Positions 1 through 7,045 of a stretch of DNA of 20,890 nt are shown piece by piece. The number at the start of each line of letters is the position of its first letter. The stretch's first letter is position 1. A model generated the notes under the pieces. That model ran no database searches. It had not been told where the DNA came from and worked only from the letters and a program-made list of their open reading frames with translations. The DNA lies in contig JAFXMP010000344.1 of the NCBI GenBank assembly GCA_017530275.1, positions 1-20,890 on the forward strand, given 5' to 3'. The position numbers and the translations under genes were made by a program. This DNA comes from Clostridia bacterium (GTDB taxonomy: Bacteria; Bacillota_A; Clostridia; Christensenellales; Aristaeellaceae).

Positions 1-169
1 GGACGGCTAAGGTCTCCAGGCTGGCGCGGTCTGAACGGATGCGCTGTTCAAACAGCGAATCGCGCACCATGCCGCTGATGGAACTGGCCATCACATAAAA
101 GCTCCGGCCCACGATCAGCAGAAAGGCCAAAAGGATTTGCCATCGGATGCTGGTAAATGGATTTTTAAT
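1..169 (-). CDS. Sensor histidine kinase, N-terminal part only (cut by window edge)
   Basis: Only the first 56 codons are in the window; the gene continues beyond position 1. The visible peptide has a short basic, amphipathic start (IKNPFTSIRW), one hydrophobic segment (QILLAFLLIV), then a polar helical stretch, as at the start of a membrane histidine kinase whose sensor region lies outside the membrane. No HAMP, DHp or ATPase domain is visible, so the assignment rests on position directly after the response regulator and on this N-terminal pattern. No ATG, GTG or TTG occurs in this frame upstream of the membrane segment. The best start is ATT at 169-167, which overlaps the regulator's TAA stop (ATTAA). 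A later GTG or ATG would remove the membrane helix. It should phosphorylate the adjacent regulator. Confidence 0.6.
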   Translation of the reverse strand, partial: MKNPFTSIRWQILLAFLLIVGRSFYVMASSISGMVRDSLFEQRIRSDRASLETLAV

Positions 170-857
170 CCTTATCGGTGAAATAGTAGCCCACTCCCCA
201 CTTGGTGAAGATGAACTCCGGCTGGGCGGTATTCCTCTCGATCTTTTCCCGCAGGCGGCGGATATGCACGTCCACCGTGCGGGCGTCGCCCATGTAATCG
301 TACTTCCACACCGTTTCCAGCATGGTTTCCCGGCTGAACACCTTGCCGCGGTTGGTAATAAACAACTGCAGCAGATCGAATTCCTTGGCGGTCAGGCGGA
401 TCTCCTTGCCGCCCAGGGTAACGGAGCGGTTGACAATGTTCACTTCCATATCGTGCACGCGGATGATCTTCTTTTCCTCGGTGGCCGCGGGCTGGGCGGC
501 GCGGCGCAGCACGGTTTTGATGCGCGCCTTGACCTCCAGGATATTGAAGGGCTTGGTCATATAATCGTCGGCTCCGTATTCCAGGCCCAGGATCTTATCC
601 ATATCCTCGCCCTTGGCGGTGAGCATCAAAATGGGCACGTTGCTGGTTTCCCGGATGCGCTGGCAAACCTGGATGCCGTCCAGCTTGGGCAGCATCACAT
701 CCAGCAGTATCAGATCCACCGGCTGATCAAAAAACACCTGCAGGGCTTCTTCGCCGTCCGCTGCGGTGAGAATTTCATATCCTTCCTGCTCCAGGGTAAA
801 ACGCAGGCCCTTGAGAATCAGCGGTTCATCATCCACCAAAAGAATGCGCTTGGCCAT
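165..857 (-). CDS. OmpR/PhoB-family DNA-binding response regulator
   Basis: A 230-residue two-domain regulator of normal length. The receiver domain (about 1-120) has the acidic pair D9/D10, phosphoacceptor D53 (LLLDVMLP), T80 (LMLTA) and K102 (TKPF). The C-terminal winged helix (about 132-228) has the OmpR signatures RLTAKEFDLL, TVDVHIRRLREKIE and a final WGVGYYF. On phosphorylation by the kinase encoded just downstream it should bind DNA as a dimer and control transcription. The start ATG at 857 has AGGAAGG and GAGGAAAT just upstream. The closest relatives are likely WalR/PhoP-type regulators of Firmicutes, but the target genes cannot be read from the sequence. The next gene starts within its stop codon, so the two are co-translated. 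Confidence 0.93.
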   Translation of the reverse strand: MAKRILLVDDEPLILKGLRFTLEQEGYEILTAADGEEALQVFFDQPVDLILLDVMLPKLDGIQVCQRIRETSNVPILMLTAKGEDMDKILGLEYGADDYMTKPFNILEVKARIKTVLRRAAQPAATEEKKIIRVHDMEVNIVNRSVTLGGKEIRLTAKEFDLLQLFITNRGKVFSRETMLETVWKYDYMGDARTVDVHIRRLREKIERNTAQPEFIFTKWGVGYYFTDKD

Positions 858-915
858 ATTTCCTCATCCTTCCTGGCTCTTTGCAAGCAAAAAAACTTTA
901 TGCCTGTTTAATGCT

Positions 916-945
916 ATTTTACACGAAAATGACACTAAAAATCAA
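916..945 (-). promoter_or_regulatory. Sigma-A type promoter for the two-component operon
   Basis: On the minus strand there is a -35 box TTGATT (945-940), an 18-nt spacer and a -10 box TAAAAT (921-916). It lies about 60 nt upstream of the response regulator start, in an AT-rich gap with no other gene. It is a good but not perfect match to consensus. Confidence 0.55.
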
Positions 946-1007
946 GTGTTTCGAAATAAATTCTACATATTTTTGCCGAAGAAATGCGTTTTTTAGAAAA
1001 ATTTCGT

Positions 1008-1042
1008 AATAAAATGGACCCCGGAACGGTTTCCGGGGTCCA
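1008..1042 (-). terminator. Rho-independent terminator of the foldase gene
   Basis: A perfect 12-bp stem (1015-1026 with 1031-1042) closes on a CGGT tetraloop read on the plus strand. On the minus strand it is followed by TTTTATT. It begins 18 nt past the stop codon of the PPIase reading frame, so it ends that transcript before the two-component promoter. Confidence 0.88.
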
Positions 1043-1059
1043 CAGAAGAAGCAATGATG

Positions 1060-2763
1060 TCAGAAACTGATCAAAGTGGGCTCGATTTGGATATCTGCTT
1101 CATCGATCCACTGGGCGAAAGCGTCATCCGCGGCCTGTTGGCGTTTCTGGGCCAGCATTTCAGCCCGCAGGGCGAGGCTGTTGGCGCGCAGACCGTCCCA
1201 ATCATTGGAAAGATCCTCTGCGTAATACAGGATATAGTAGCCGTCGTCCATGGTCAGAGGCTTCTTTAGAGCAGCACCTACCTGATTCATAGCCAGGGCC
1301 TTGAGCACGAATTCACGGAAGGGCCGTGTGCTGCCATCGCCGATGGCGTAGCCGCCTTCGGGCATATCTGTCCAGTCGCTGTATTCATCGATCAGCGCAT
1401 CGAAGCTTTCGCCAGCCCTTAGGCGGTCATAGATATCGCTGATGGCCTGCTGAGCCTGCTGGATATCCTGCTTGGTCTGGGCTGCGGTGGCGTCCCACTC
1501 GGCCTGGAGAGCAGCCAGCTTTTCTTCCGCCGCCGCTTTCTTGGCTTTCAGAGTGTCCCTTTCATCCTTGGTCGTCGCCAGGGCCAGCTCATACGCCAGA
1601 TCGTCTACGCGGGTTTTGGTTTTTCTCAGATCCGTTTTCAACTGCTCATAAGCGCCTACGTTCGCCGCCAGGTAAATTACCTTCACACGGCGGTAGCTGG
1701 CAGGATAATGATAGTATCCTTCTCCCGATTCGATCAGCTGGGCAAAAGCGTCGGGGTCCTTTTCATACAGTTCCTGGGTGGCAAACAGCTTGCTGTGCAG
1801 TTCTTGGGTAAATTCTTCAGTGGTCACCGTCACATCCTGGGCGGCCCGCTCCCGCAGCTTTTCAAGGGTATGGGACACCTGCAGGGACGGGAGCAGGTCC
1901 TCCGCGGAATAGCCGGTGGTGGCCTGCAATTCGATGGCCTCGTCGATGATGGCCTGGCGTTCCGTTTCGGTCATGGTGTCCAGTCCCAGGGACTGGGCTT
2001 TCTGCCACAGGGCCATGTTTTCGGCCATCTGGGTGGTGATCTGCCGGGCTACCACGGTACGGTCCAGCGACATCGAGGGCTGATCCGCCCAATCAGGATG
2101 CTCTTCCAGCAAATGATTGCGGAGCAGCAAGGCGGTTTCCACCGCACGCTCCACCTTGGCGCGGGACACGGTTTCGCCGTTTACGGTCAGCACGGTATCG
2201 CCGCTGTCGGTTTCGGCATCTTTCTTTGGCAGGATGCCCTGACTGCGGATCGATGCATCCGCTTGGGTTTCAAGGCCCACATACTGATTCAGTATGGTGA
2301 CGAGGGCATCGCTGGTTTCCGCTTCGGGTTCCACCAGCTGGAAGGAGCTTTCCGTCTGGAGAGAAACTACCAGATTTTCCAACTGGCTCAGCAGCATGGC
2401 GTTGCGATCCGACGCATCGGCTAAGTTGGCTTGTGTATCGGCCAGGGTAGCGCTGGTATCAGCCAGCGTGGCTTGTGTATCGGCCAGGGTAGCGCTGGTA
2501 TCAGCCAAGGTAGCCTGGGTATTGGCCAGAGTAGCGCTGGTGTCGGCTAAGGTGGCCTGTGTATGAGCCAAGGTTGTGTTGGTGCTGGCCAGTTCCGCCG
2601 TCAGGTTCTCGTTTTTTTGCCGTTCCGCGGTCAGGGAATCCTGGGTCTCTTTGAGGCTTCCTTCCAGTTCGCTGATCCTGCCGTTCAGACGGGTCTGCTC
2701 CTCCTGGGCGGCGGCCTTGGTTTCGTTCAGATCCCGGGTCAGGGCGATGACCCGGCCTTCCAT
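1060..2763 (-). CDS. C-terminal part of giant coiled-coil foldase: SurA-N-like and parvulin-type PPIase (downstream of in-frame amber)
   Basis: This frame is open without a break from 2916 down to 1060 and is the direct in-frame continuation of the 2917-5145 gene; only one TAG separates them. The first Met codon after the amber is at 2763, but no ribosome binding site precedes it, so independent translation is doubtful. Residues 1-135 of this piece finish the coiled coil, including eight heptads of type TLADTQA/TLADTSA (64-115). A SurA-N-like helical region starting at VNGETVSRAKVERAVE covers about 188-320. A parvulin domain follows: strand RRVKVIYLA (358-366), then a helical insert of about 70 residues, then IYDRLRAGESFDALIDEYSDW, GGYAIGDGSTR and DDGYYILYYAE (444-516). 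Such domains catalyse prolyl cis-trans isomerisation on exported proteins. Without the upstream signal peptide this piece would stay in the cytoplasm. Confidence 0.75.
   Translation of the reverse strand: MEGRVIALTRDLNETKAAAQEEQTRLNGRISELEGSLKETQDSLTAERQKNENLTAELASTNTTLAHTQATLADTSATLANTQATLADTSATLADTQATLADTSATLADTQANLADASDRNAMLLSQLENLVVSLQTESSFQLVEPEAETSDALVTILNQYVGLETQADASIRSQGILPKKDAETDSGDTVLTVNGETVSRAKVERAVETALLLRNHLLEEHPDWADQPSMSLDRTVVARQITTQMAENMALWQKAQSLGLDTMTETERQAIIDEAIELQATTGYSAEDLLPSLQVSHTLEKLRERAAQDVTVTTEEFTQELHSKLFATQELYEKDPDAFAQLIESGEGYYHYPASYRRVKVIYLAANVGAYEQLKTDLRKTKTRVDDLAYELALATTKDERDTLKAKKAAAEEKLAALQAEWDATAAQTKQDIQQAQQAISDIYDRLRAGESFDALIDEYSDWTDMPEGGYAIGDGSTRPFREFVLKALAMNQVGAALKKPLTMDDGYYILYYAEDLSNDWDGLRANSLALRAEMLAQKRQQAADDAFAQWIDEADIQIEPTLISF
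2419..2574 (-). repeat. Tandem 21/42-bp repeats encoding heptads
   Basis: Eight consecutive 21-bp units encode the heptads TLADTQA, TLADTSA and close variants. Units alternate, so the clearest period is 42 bp; the copies starting at 2428 and 2470 are identical for nearly 40 nt. The unit keeps the coiled-coil frame, so copy-number change by slippage would lengthen or shorten the stalk by whole heptads. Confidence 0.85.
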
Positions 2764-4464
2764 GATCTGCGTATTGTTCCGGGACTGGCTCAGATCATTA
2801 TGCAGCGCTTCGGCTTCGGCCTGCAGGGAGGCGATTTCCTGGCGCAGGCCTTCGTTTTCCTCACCCGATGCGGCAAGCTCGGCCTGAAGTCCGCTGATCT
2901 GGCCGCTCAGGTTTTCCTATTCCTGCTGGGCTTTCGTTTTGGTATCGTTCAGTTGCCGGTTCAGGGCGATAATGCGGTCCTCCATGATGCCCGTTTCATT
3001 TTGGGACTTAGCCAGCGAGGACTGGAGGGAATTGATGTTTTCTTCAAGCGCCGCAATCCGTTCGTTCAGGGCTTCGTTTTCCTGATTGGCGGCATTCAGG
3101 CTGTCCGTCAAGGCGGCGGCTTCGGCCTGGTACGCTTCCGTCTGGCTCTGCTGTTCCTTTAGGGCGGCGCTCAGATCGGTCAATTGGGTGTTCAGGCTGT
3201 CACGCTCCTGCTGAGCGTCCGCCTGGGTGCTGTTCAGCATCTGGGTGAGGGTGATCACCCTTTCTTCCATGATCCGGGTATTGTTCTTCGATTTTTCCAG
3301 GGCGGCGTTCACATTTTCGATATCCGCCTGGAGGTAAGCAATATACGCGTCCAGGTCTTTCTTTTCTTGTCCCGCTGCGGTCAGGTTTTCCGTCAGGGCG
3401 GCAGCCTGGGATTGGTAGTCGTCCGTCTGCTTCTGCTGTTCTGTCAGGGCGGTGTACAATTCGTCAAGCTTGGCGGTCAGGCCATCCTGGGCTTCCCGGC
3501 CGTCCGCCTGGGTGCTGTTCAGCTTGCGGGCCAGAGCGATCACCAGTGTTTCCAAAGCCCGGACGTTCTTTTTGGACTGATCCAGCGCGGCGTTCAGAGA
3601 TTCCTTTTCCGCCTGGAGGGAGGCGAACTGAAGATCCAGGGCGCCCTGTTCAGAACCTGCATTCCGGCTTTCCTCCAAAGCGCTTTGCAGTTCTGCGATC
3701 TGGGCGGCCAGGCTGTCCTTTTCCTGCTGGGCGTCTGCCTTGAGACTGTTTACCTGCTTTGTGAGAGCGATGACCCGCTCTTCCATGATGCGGGTATTGT
3801 TTTTTGCCTTTTCCAACGCGGCGGCGGCGGCATCTGTGTCCGCCTGTAGCGCGGCAATCTGCGCTTCCAATGCTTCCTTTTCCTGGTTCGCGGCGGCAAG
3901 GCTTTCCGTCAGGGCAGCGGCTTCGGCCCGATAGGCTTCCGCATTGCCCTGCTCCTCTGTAAGAGCAGCTTGCAGTTCGTTGAACTGGGCAGTCAGGCTT
4001 TCACGCTCCTGTTGGCTGTCCGCCTTAGCACTGTTCAGCTGTTTGGTGAGGGCGATGACCCTTTCTTCCATAACCCGGGTATTGTTCTTCGATTTTTCCA
4101 GCGCGGCGCTTACGGCGTCGATATCCGCTTCCAGAGCAGCGATCCGGCTATCCAAAATGTCCTTTTCTCCGCCGGCCGCATTCAAGGTGTCCGCCAGGGC
4201 GGCAGCCTGGGTTTCATAAGTGGTGTTCCGGGTCTGCTGTTCCGCCAGGGCGGCCTGCAATTCTTCGATCTGTGCGGCCAGGGCGGCCCTTTCCGCTTCT
4301 GTGGCGGTCAGGTTTTCCGTCAGGGCGGCGTTCTGGGTCTGCTCCGCTGTCAGGGTAGACTGGAGTTCTTCGATCTGGGCGGTCAGGCCGCTCTGCGCCT
4401 GCTCTGCGTCAGCCTTGGCGCTGTTTGCCTGGCTGGTGAGGGCGATGATCCGGTTCTCCAGGAT
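2730..4464 (-). repeat. Seven diverged coiled-coil modules with a conserved VIALT core
   Basis: Each module contains a version of (I/V)ME-R-VIALT-QLNS followed by KADAQQE. The second core residue (Ile) falls at residues 234, 364, 459, 536, 631, 726 and 800 of the continuous frame, so spacings are 130, 95, 77, 95, 95 and 74. At DNA level 27 bases at 3274-3300 and 4075-4101 are identical, which suggests recent duplication or gene conversion between modules. Confidence 0.8.
2917..2919 (-). other. In-frame amber codon splitting the foldase frame
   Basis: The minus-strand codons read CAG CAG GAA TAG GAA AAC CTG. At the same place in a sister repeat (near 3720) they read CAG CAG GAA AAG GAC AGC CTG. 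The TAG therefore replaces a lysine codon by one A-to-T change, and the frame stays open on both sides (742 codons before, 618 after). TAG also ends spmB in this window, so it is a normal stop here. It may be a real nonsense mutation or a base-call error. Confidence 0.85.
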
Positions 4465-5145
4465 CTGGGCTTCGTTTTTGGAATTTTCCAAAGCTTTCCG
4501 GGTGGCGTCGATTTCCGCCTGCAGAGCGTCGATTTTCCCTTCCAGCAGGTCCTTGTCCTGCGCTGCCTGGGCGGCGTTCTGATCTGATAAATCGGCGGTA
4601 GCCTCATAGGCCTGGATTTTTTCTTCCTGCTGTGCCAGGGTGCCTTGCAGTTCCTCGATCTGGGCAGACAGGCTGTCTTTCTCCTGATTCACCGCATCCA
4701 ACTTCGCCTGGAGTTCGTTAATAAGGGCCTGCAGCTGCTCGCTTTTTGCGTTTTCTGCATCCCGTTCTCCCAGCGTAGTGTTCAGCGCAAGGATCGTGCC
4801 CTGGGCATCGGTCAATTCGGAGGTCAGCTTTTCCGCTTCATCCTTCCATGCCGTTTTTTCCTGTTTGGAAACCTCCAGGGCGGATTGGGCATCCTTCAGC
4901 TCCTGCTGCAACTTCGAACGTTCCTGATCGCTCAATTCCAGCGCTTGGTTCAGGGACTGGTGTTCCTTTTGCAGCGCTTCGATCTGCTGCTGCATTTCTT
5001 CCGCGGTCAGCATATCCCCGTCGGGGGAGGATCGCGTGTCAGGCGCGGACCGGTCTGCCTGCAGGCGGGTGCCAATCAGCACGCCGCAGGCTACCAGCGC
5101 GATGCACACAACCGCCAGTACCACAATCATCCATTTTTTCTTCAT
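2917..5145 (-). CDS. N-terminal part of giant secreted coiled-coil foldase (PrsA-like; ends at amber codon)
   Basis: 742 residues as read, about 1,360 if the amber is ignored. The start MKKKWMIVVL has a basic n-region and a hydrophobic core; LVAC at 17-20 fits a lipobox, so the product may be a lipoprotein anchored at Cys20, although the hydrophobic stretch runs on (GVLIG) and an uncleaved anchor is possible. From about residue 45 to the end it is continuous charged, Leu/Ala/Gln-rich coiled coil made of related modules that carry motifs such as IMEERVIALTKQLNS. The start ATG has GGGGGAG eight nt upstream and a near-consensus promoter. The C-terminal PPIase in the continuing frame resembles PrsA/SurA foldases of exported proteins. 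If translation really stops at 2917, the product is a membrane-tethered stalk with no enzyme. Myosin-like or SMC-like database hits would be low-complexity artefacts. Confidence 0.8.
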   Translation of the reverse strand: MKKKWMIVVLAVVCIALVACGVLIGTRLQADRSAPDTRSSPDGDMLTAEEMQQQIEALQKEHQSLNQALELSDQERSKLQQELKDAQSALEVSKQEKTAWKDEAEKLTSELTDAQGTILALNTTLGERDAENAKSEQLQALINELQAKLDAVNQEKDSLSAQIEELQGTLAQQEEKIQAYEATADLSDQNAAQAAQDKDLLEGKIDALQAEIDATRKALENSKNEAQILENRIIALTSQANSAKADAEQAQSGLTAQIEELQSTLTAEQTQNAALTENLTATEAERAALAAQIEELQAALAEQQTRNTTYETQAAALADTLNAAGGEKDILDSRIAALEADIDAVSAALEKSKNNTRVMEERVIALTKQLNSAKADSQQERESLTAQFNELQAALTEEQGNAEAYRAEAAALTESLAAANQEKEALEAQIAALQADTDAAAAALEKAKNNTRIMEERVIALTKQVNSLKADAQQEKDSLAAQIAELQSALEESRNAGSEQGALDLQFASLQAEKESLNAALDQSKKNVRALETLVIALARKLNSTQADGREAQDGLTAKLDELYTALTEQQKQTDDYQSQAAALTENLTAAGQEKKDLDAYIAYLQADIENVNAALEKSKNNTRIMEERVITLTQMLNSTQADAQQERDSLNTQLTDLSAALKEQQSQTEAYQAEAAALTDSLNAANQENEALNERIAALEENINSLQSSLAKSQNETGIMEDRIIALNRQLNDTKTKAQQE

Positions 5146-5168
5146 CCGTTATGCTCCCCCTTTTCATC

Positions 5169-5220
5169 CCCGCGCTTCACGCGGGACAGGTAAAAGCCGC
5201 TTTTTTGTTCCTCCGCGGCT
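5169..5220 (-). promoter_or_regulatory. Two leader hairpins upstream of the foldase gene
   Basis: The predicted 5' leader holds two inverted repeats. CCCGCG/CGCGGG (5169-5174 and 5180-5185) has a 5-nt loop just upstream of the ribosome binding site. AGCCGC/GCGGCT (5195-5200 and 5215-5220) has a 14-nt loop and on the minus strand is followed by TTTA, so it looks like a weak terminator or attenuator. Function is inferred. Confidence 0.45.
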
Positions 5221-5250
5221 AATTCCCCATTGCATAATTCACCATTTAGC

Positions 5251-5279
5251 ATTATACAGAAAAATATGATAAATTACAA
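5251..5279 (-). promoter_or_regulatory. Sigma-A type promoter for the foldase gene
   Basis: On the minus strand there is TTGTAA (5279-5274), a 17-nt spacer and a perfect TATAAT (5256-5251). Predicted transcription start is near 5244, giving a leader of about 100 nt with two hairpins. Confidence 0.75.
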
Positions 5280-5349
5280 CCTTTTCTAACGCTTTTTCCA
5301 ATATTTGTGCCATAGAATCGGAAGAAATCCGTAAAAGATAATGGTCAAT

Positions 5350-5370
5350 GAAAAAACACAGGCTGCGTCC
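5350..5370 (-). terminator. Weak terminator candidate after the D-aminopeptidase gene
   Basis: Just past the stop codon the minus strand has a short ACGC/GTGT stem with a 5-nt loop running into TTTTTT. The stem is only four pairs with one G-U, so this is weak, but the T-run and position fit the end of the operon. Confidence 0.3.
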
Positions 5371-5372
5371 AT

Positions 5373-6170
5373 TTACAGCACAAAATCCAGCATCCGCAGC
5401 ACGTCCATCCAGTCGTCGGCTTCATAAACCACCGCGGCAGGGCCGGTTTGACGCACGCCAGGATAAGCGGCGGCGGACTTGGCCCTGAAATGATCCTTAT
5501 AGGAGATTTCTACCGTGAAATGGGGAGGCAGAGGGAACATGCAATCGGAAACGGGCTTTTTCATCGCACGGCAGGCGGCCTCCCGGATCAGGCGTACCGC
5601 CTTGTCGGGATGGATGGAAATGGAACCCCGGCCCCGGCCCTCGCTGACAGCGACTGTTTCGATATTGGGATTGACCGCTTTCATCCAGTCGCAAAGGCCC
5701 TTGTCCCCGCTGACCAAGCGCACGGGCACGCCCAGGTATGCGGCCGTCAGACTGTTGATCATCAGCTCCGGCGCGATCATGCCGTTGATTTTCACAAAAT
5801 TGTTCTTTGTGTTCATGGTATGGGACAGGGGATTGGTGTCCATTCCCGCGCCGGAATGGTAGCCGGTAAACATCACACCGTCGTAGTCCCTTTCCAACCC
5901 GGCCATCATACTCATGATATCGCTGCCCCAGCCCCGGAAAATGCGAACCTCCTCCGGCAGCATCGCTGGGATCAGGTTGCAGGCGCTGTCGTGGGCGTCC
6001 TTCACCAGGATTTCATCGCAGCCCGCGTCCAGCGCGCCCTGGCAGGCGGCCGCCGCTTCCCGGGTCATCTGCTGCTGGAAATAGGCGTAGCGGGAATGGC
6101 CGTTGGTGGTTTCGTCCCAGAGGGTGATACCGGTGGTGCCTTCGATATCGGCGGAAAGAAAGACTTTCAT
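5373..6170 (-). CDS. dppA: M55-family D-aminopeptidase (DppA-type)
   Basis: 265 residues, close to the usual size of the family. The start MKVFLSADIEGTTGI is diagnostic. The zinc ligands known for Bacillus subtilis DppA appear in order: D8 and E10 (ADIEG), H60 (KDAHDS), H105 (FTGYHS) and E135 (APELMIN). The enzyme releases N-terminal D-amino acids, with preference for D-Ala-containing peptides, and works as a cytoplasmic ring-shaped oligomer. The start ATG has AGGAGG seven nt upstream and begins 11 nt after the transaminase gene, so the two are co-transcribed. Together they could free D-Ala from wall-derived peptides and convert it to pyruvate. No oddity is seen in the sequence. Confidence 0.92.
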   Translation of the reverse strand: MKVFLSADIEGTTGITLWDETTNGHSRYAYFQQQMTREAAAACQGALDAGCDEILVKDAHDSACNLIPAMLPEEVRIFRGWGSDIMSMMAGLERDYDGVMFTGYHSGAGMDTNPLSHTMNTKNNFVKINGMIAPELMINSLTAAYLGVPVRLVSGDKGLCDWMKAVNPNIETVAVSEGRGRGSISIHPDKAVRLIREAACRAMKKPVSDCMFPLPPHFTVEISYKDHFRAKSAAAYPGVRQTGPAAVVYEADDWMDVLRMLDFVL

Positions 6171-6181
6171 GGGGATGCCTC

Positions 6182-7021
6182 CTACTCAGTAATTTTGTAA
6201 TATTCCTCAAATACGGCTTTGTGAAGGGCGTCGAACAAATCGCTCCGCTTCATCCCGGCGTCTTGTCCGTTCACCCGGCAGGCCCGGATGCAAGGAGCGG
6301 TGGAGCTGGAGGTGATGATTTCGTCGGCGGCCAAGAGCCCGTCCACGGTAAAGGGCGTTTCGCTCACCGGGATGCCCAGGCGCTTGCAGGCTGAAATCAA
6401 ATGAGCCCGGGCGATGCCCGCTAAAATCAGATTGTCCGTGGGCGCGGTGTAAAAAACGCCATCTTTGATGATATGCACGTTGCTGTGGGAACATTCCGTC
6501 ACCCGCCCGCCGGGACGGTACATCACGCATTCGTAGCATCCCGCCCGCTTGGCCTTTTCAGCGGCCATGACGGAGGGAATCAGGTTCAGGGTTTTGATGT
6601 CGCAGTGCAGGAAGCGAATGTCCTCGCCAGTGATCAGGCCCACTGGTTCCGTGCCCGTGTTGATTTCCTTGGGCCGCAGGGTCGCCCACAGGTTGGCCGG
6701 ACCTTCGGGGAAAGCGTGGCCCCGGGGGCCGCTGCCCCGGGTCACCTGCCAGTAGGCCATCAAATTGCCGGTATCCATTTTCTTTGCCAGATCGTTCAAA
6801 AGGGCTTTCAGCGCGTCCTTGCCCATCGGCACGGTGATTTCCAGCTTCGCCGCGCTGCGGAACAGCCGGTCCACATGCTCGTCCAGAGCAAAATAATGAT
6901 AGTTCCGCACCATAGCCGCCTCGTACACCCCGTCCCCAAACCAGCAGGCCCGGTCGTTCATGGGCACGGTCATTTCGCTCAACTCACCAATTTTCCCGTT
7001 GTAGTAACCCAATTCTTTCAT
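6182..7021 (-). CDS. dat: D-amino-acid transaminase (PLP fold type IV)
   Basis: 279 residues from the ATG at 7021, chosen because GGAGGAGG lies eight nt upstream; an upstream GTG at 7054 would put that binding site inside the gene. Class IV aminotransferase features are present: early GDGVYE, PLP lysine K143 in DIKTLNLI, and E176 in TECSHSNV near the cofactor. RGSGPRGH gives R100 and H102, matching the carboxylate-binding Arg and His of bacterial D-amino-acid aminotransferases and favouring this over a branched-chain or 4-amino-4-deoxychorismate enzyme. The reaction is D-amino acid plus 2-oxoglutarate to 2-oxo acid plus D-glutamate, in the cytoplasm. It sits between a P1-family peptidase and a D-aminopeptidase. 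D-Glu production for peptidoglycan is an alternative role. Confidence 0.88.
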   Translation of the reverse strand: MKELGYYNGKIGELSEMTVPMNDRACWFGDGVYEAAMVRNYHYFALDEHVDRLFRSAAKLEITVPMGKDALKALLNDLAKKMDTGNLMAYWQVTRGSGPRGHAFPEGPANLWATLRPKEINTGTEPVGLITGEDIRFLHCDIKTLNLIPSVMAAEKAKRAGCYECVMYRPGGRVTECSHSNVHIIKDGVFYTAPTDNLILAGIARAHLISACKRLGIPVSETPFTVDGLLAADEIITSSSTAPCIRACRVNGQDAGMKRSDLFDALHKAVFEEYYKITE

Positions 7022-7045
7022 ATTAGGTGCCTCCTCCTTGGATTC

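Noticed and set aside
2419..2574. CRISPR-like array at the 42-bp repeats
   Set aside because: Units are directly adjacent with no spacers, lie inside a reading frame and encode heptads.
2917..2919. Alternative genetic code with TAG read as an amino acid
   Set aside because: spmB ends at TAG in the right place for its family, and all other genes use standard stops, so a recoded TAG is unlikely; local readthrough remains open.
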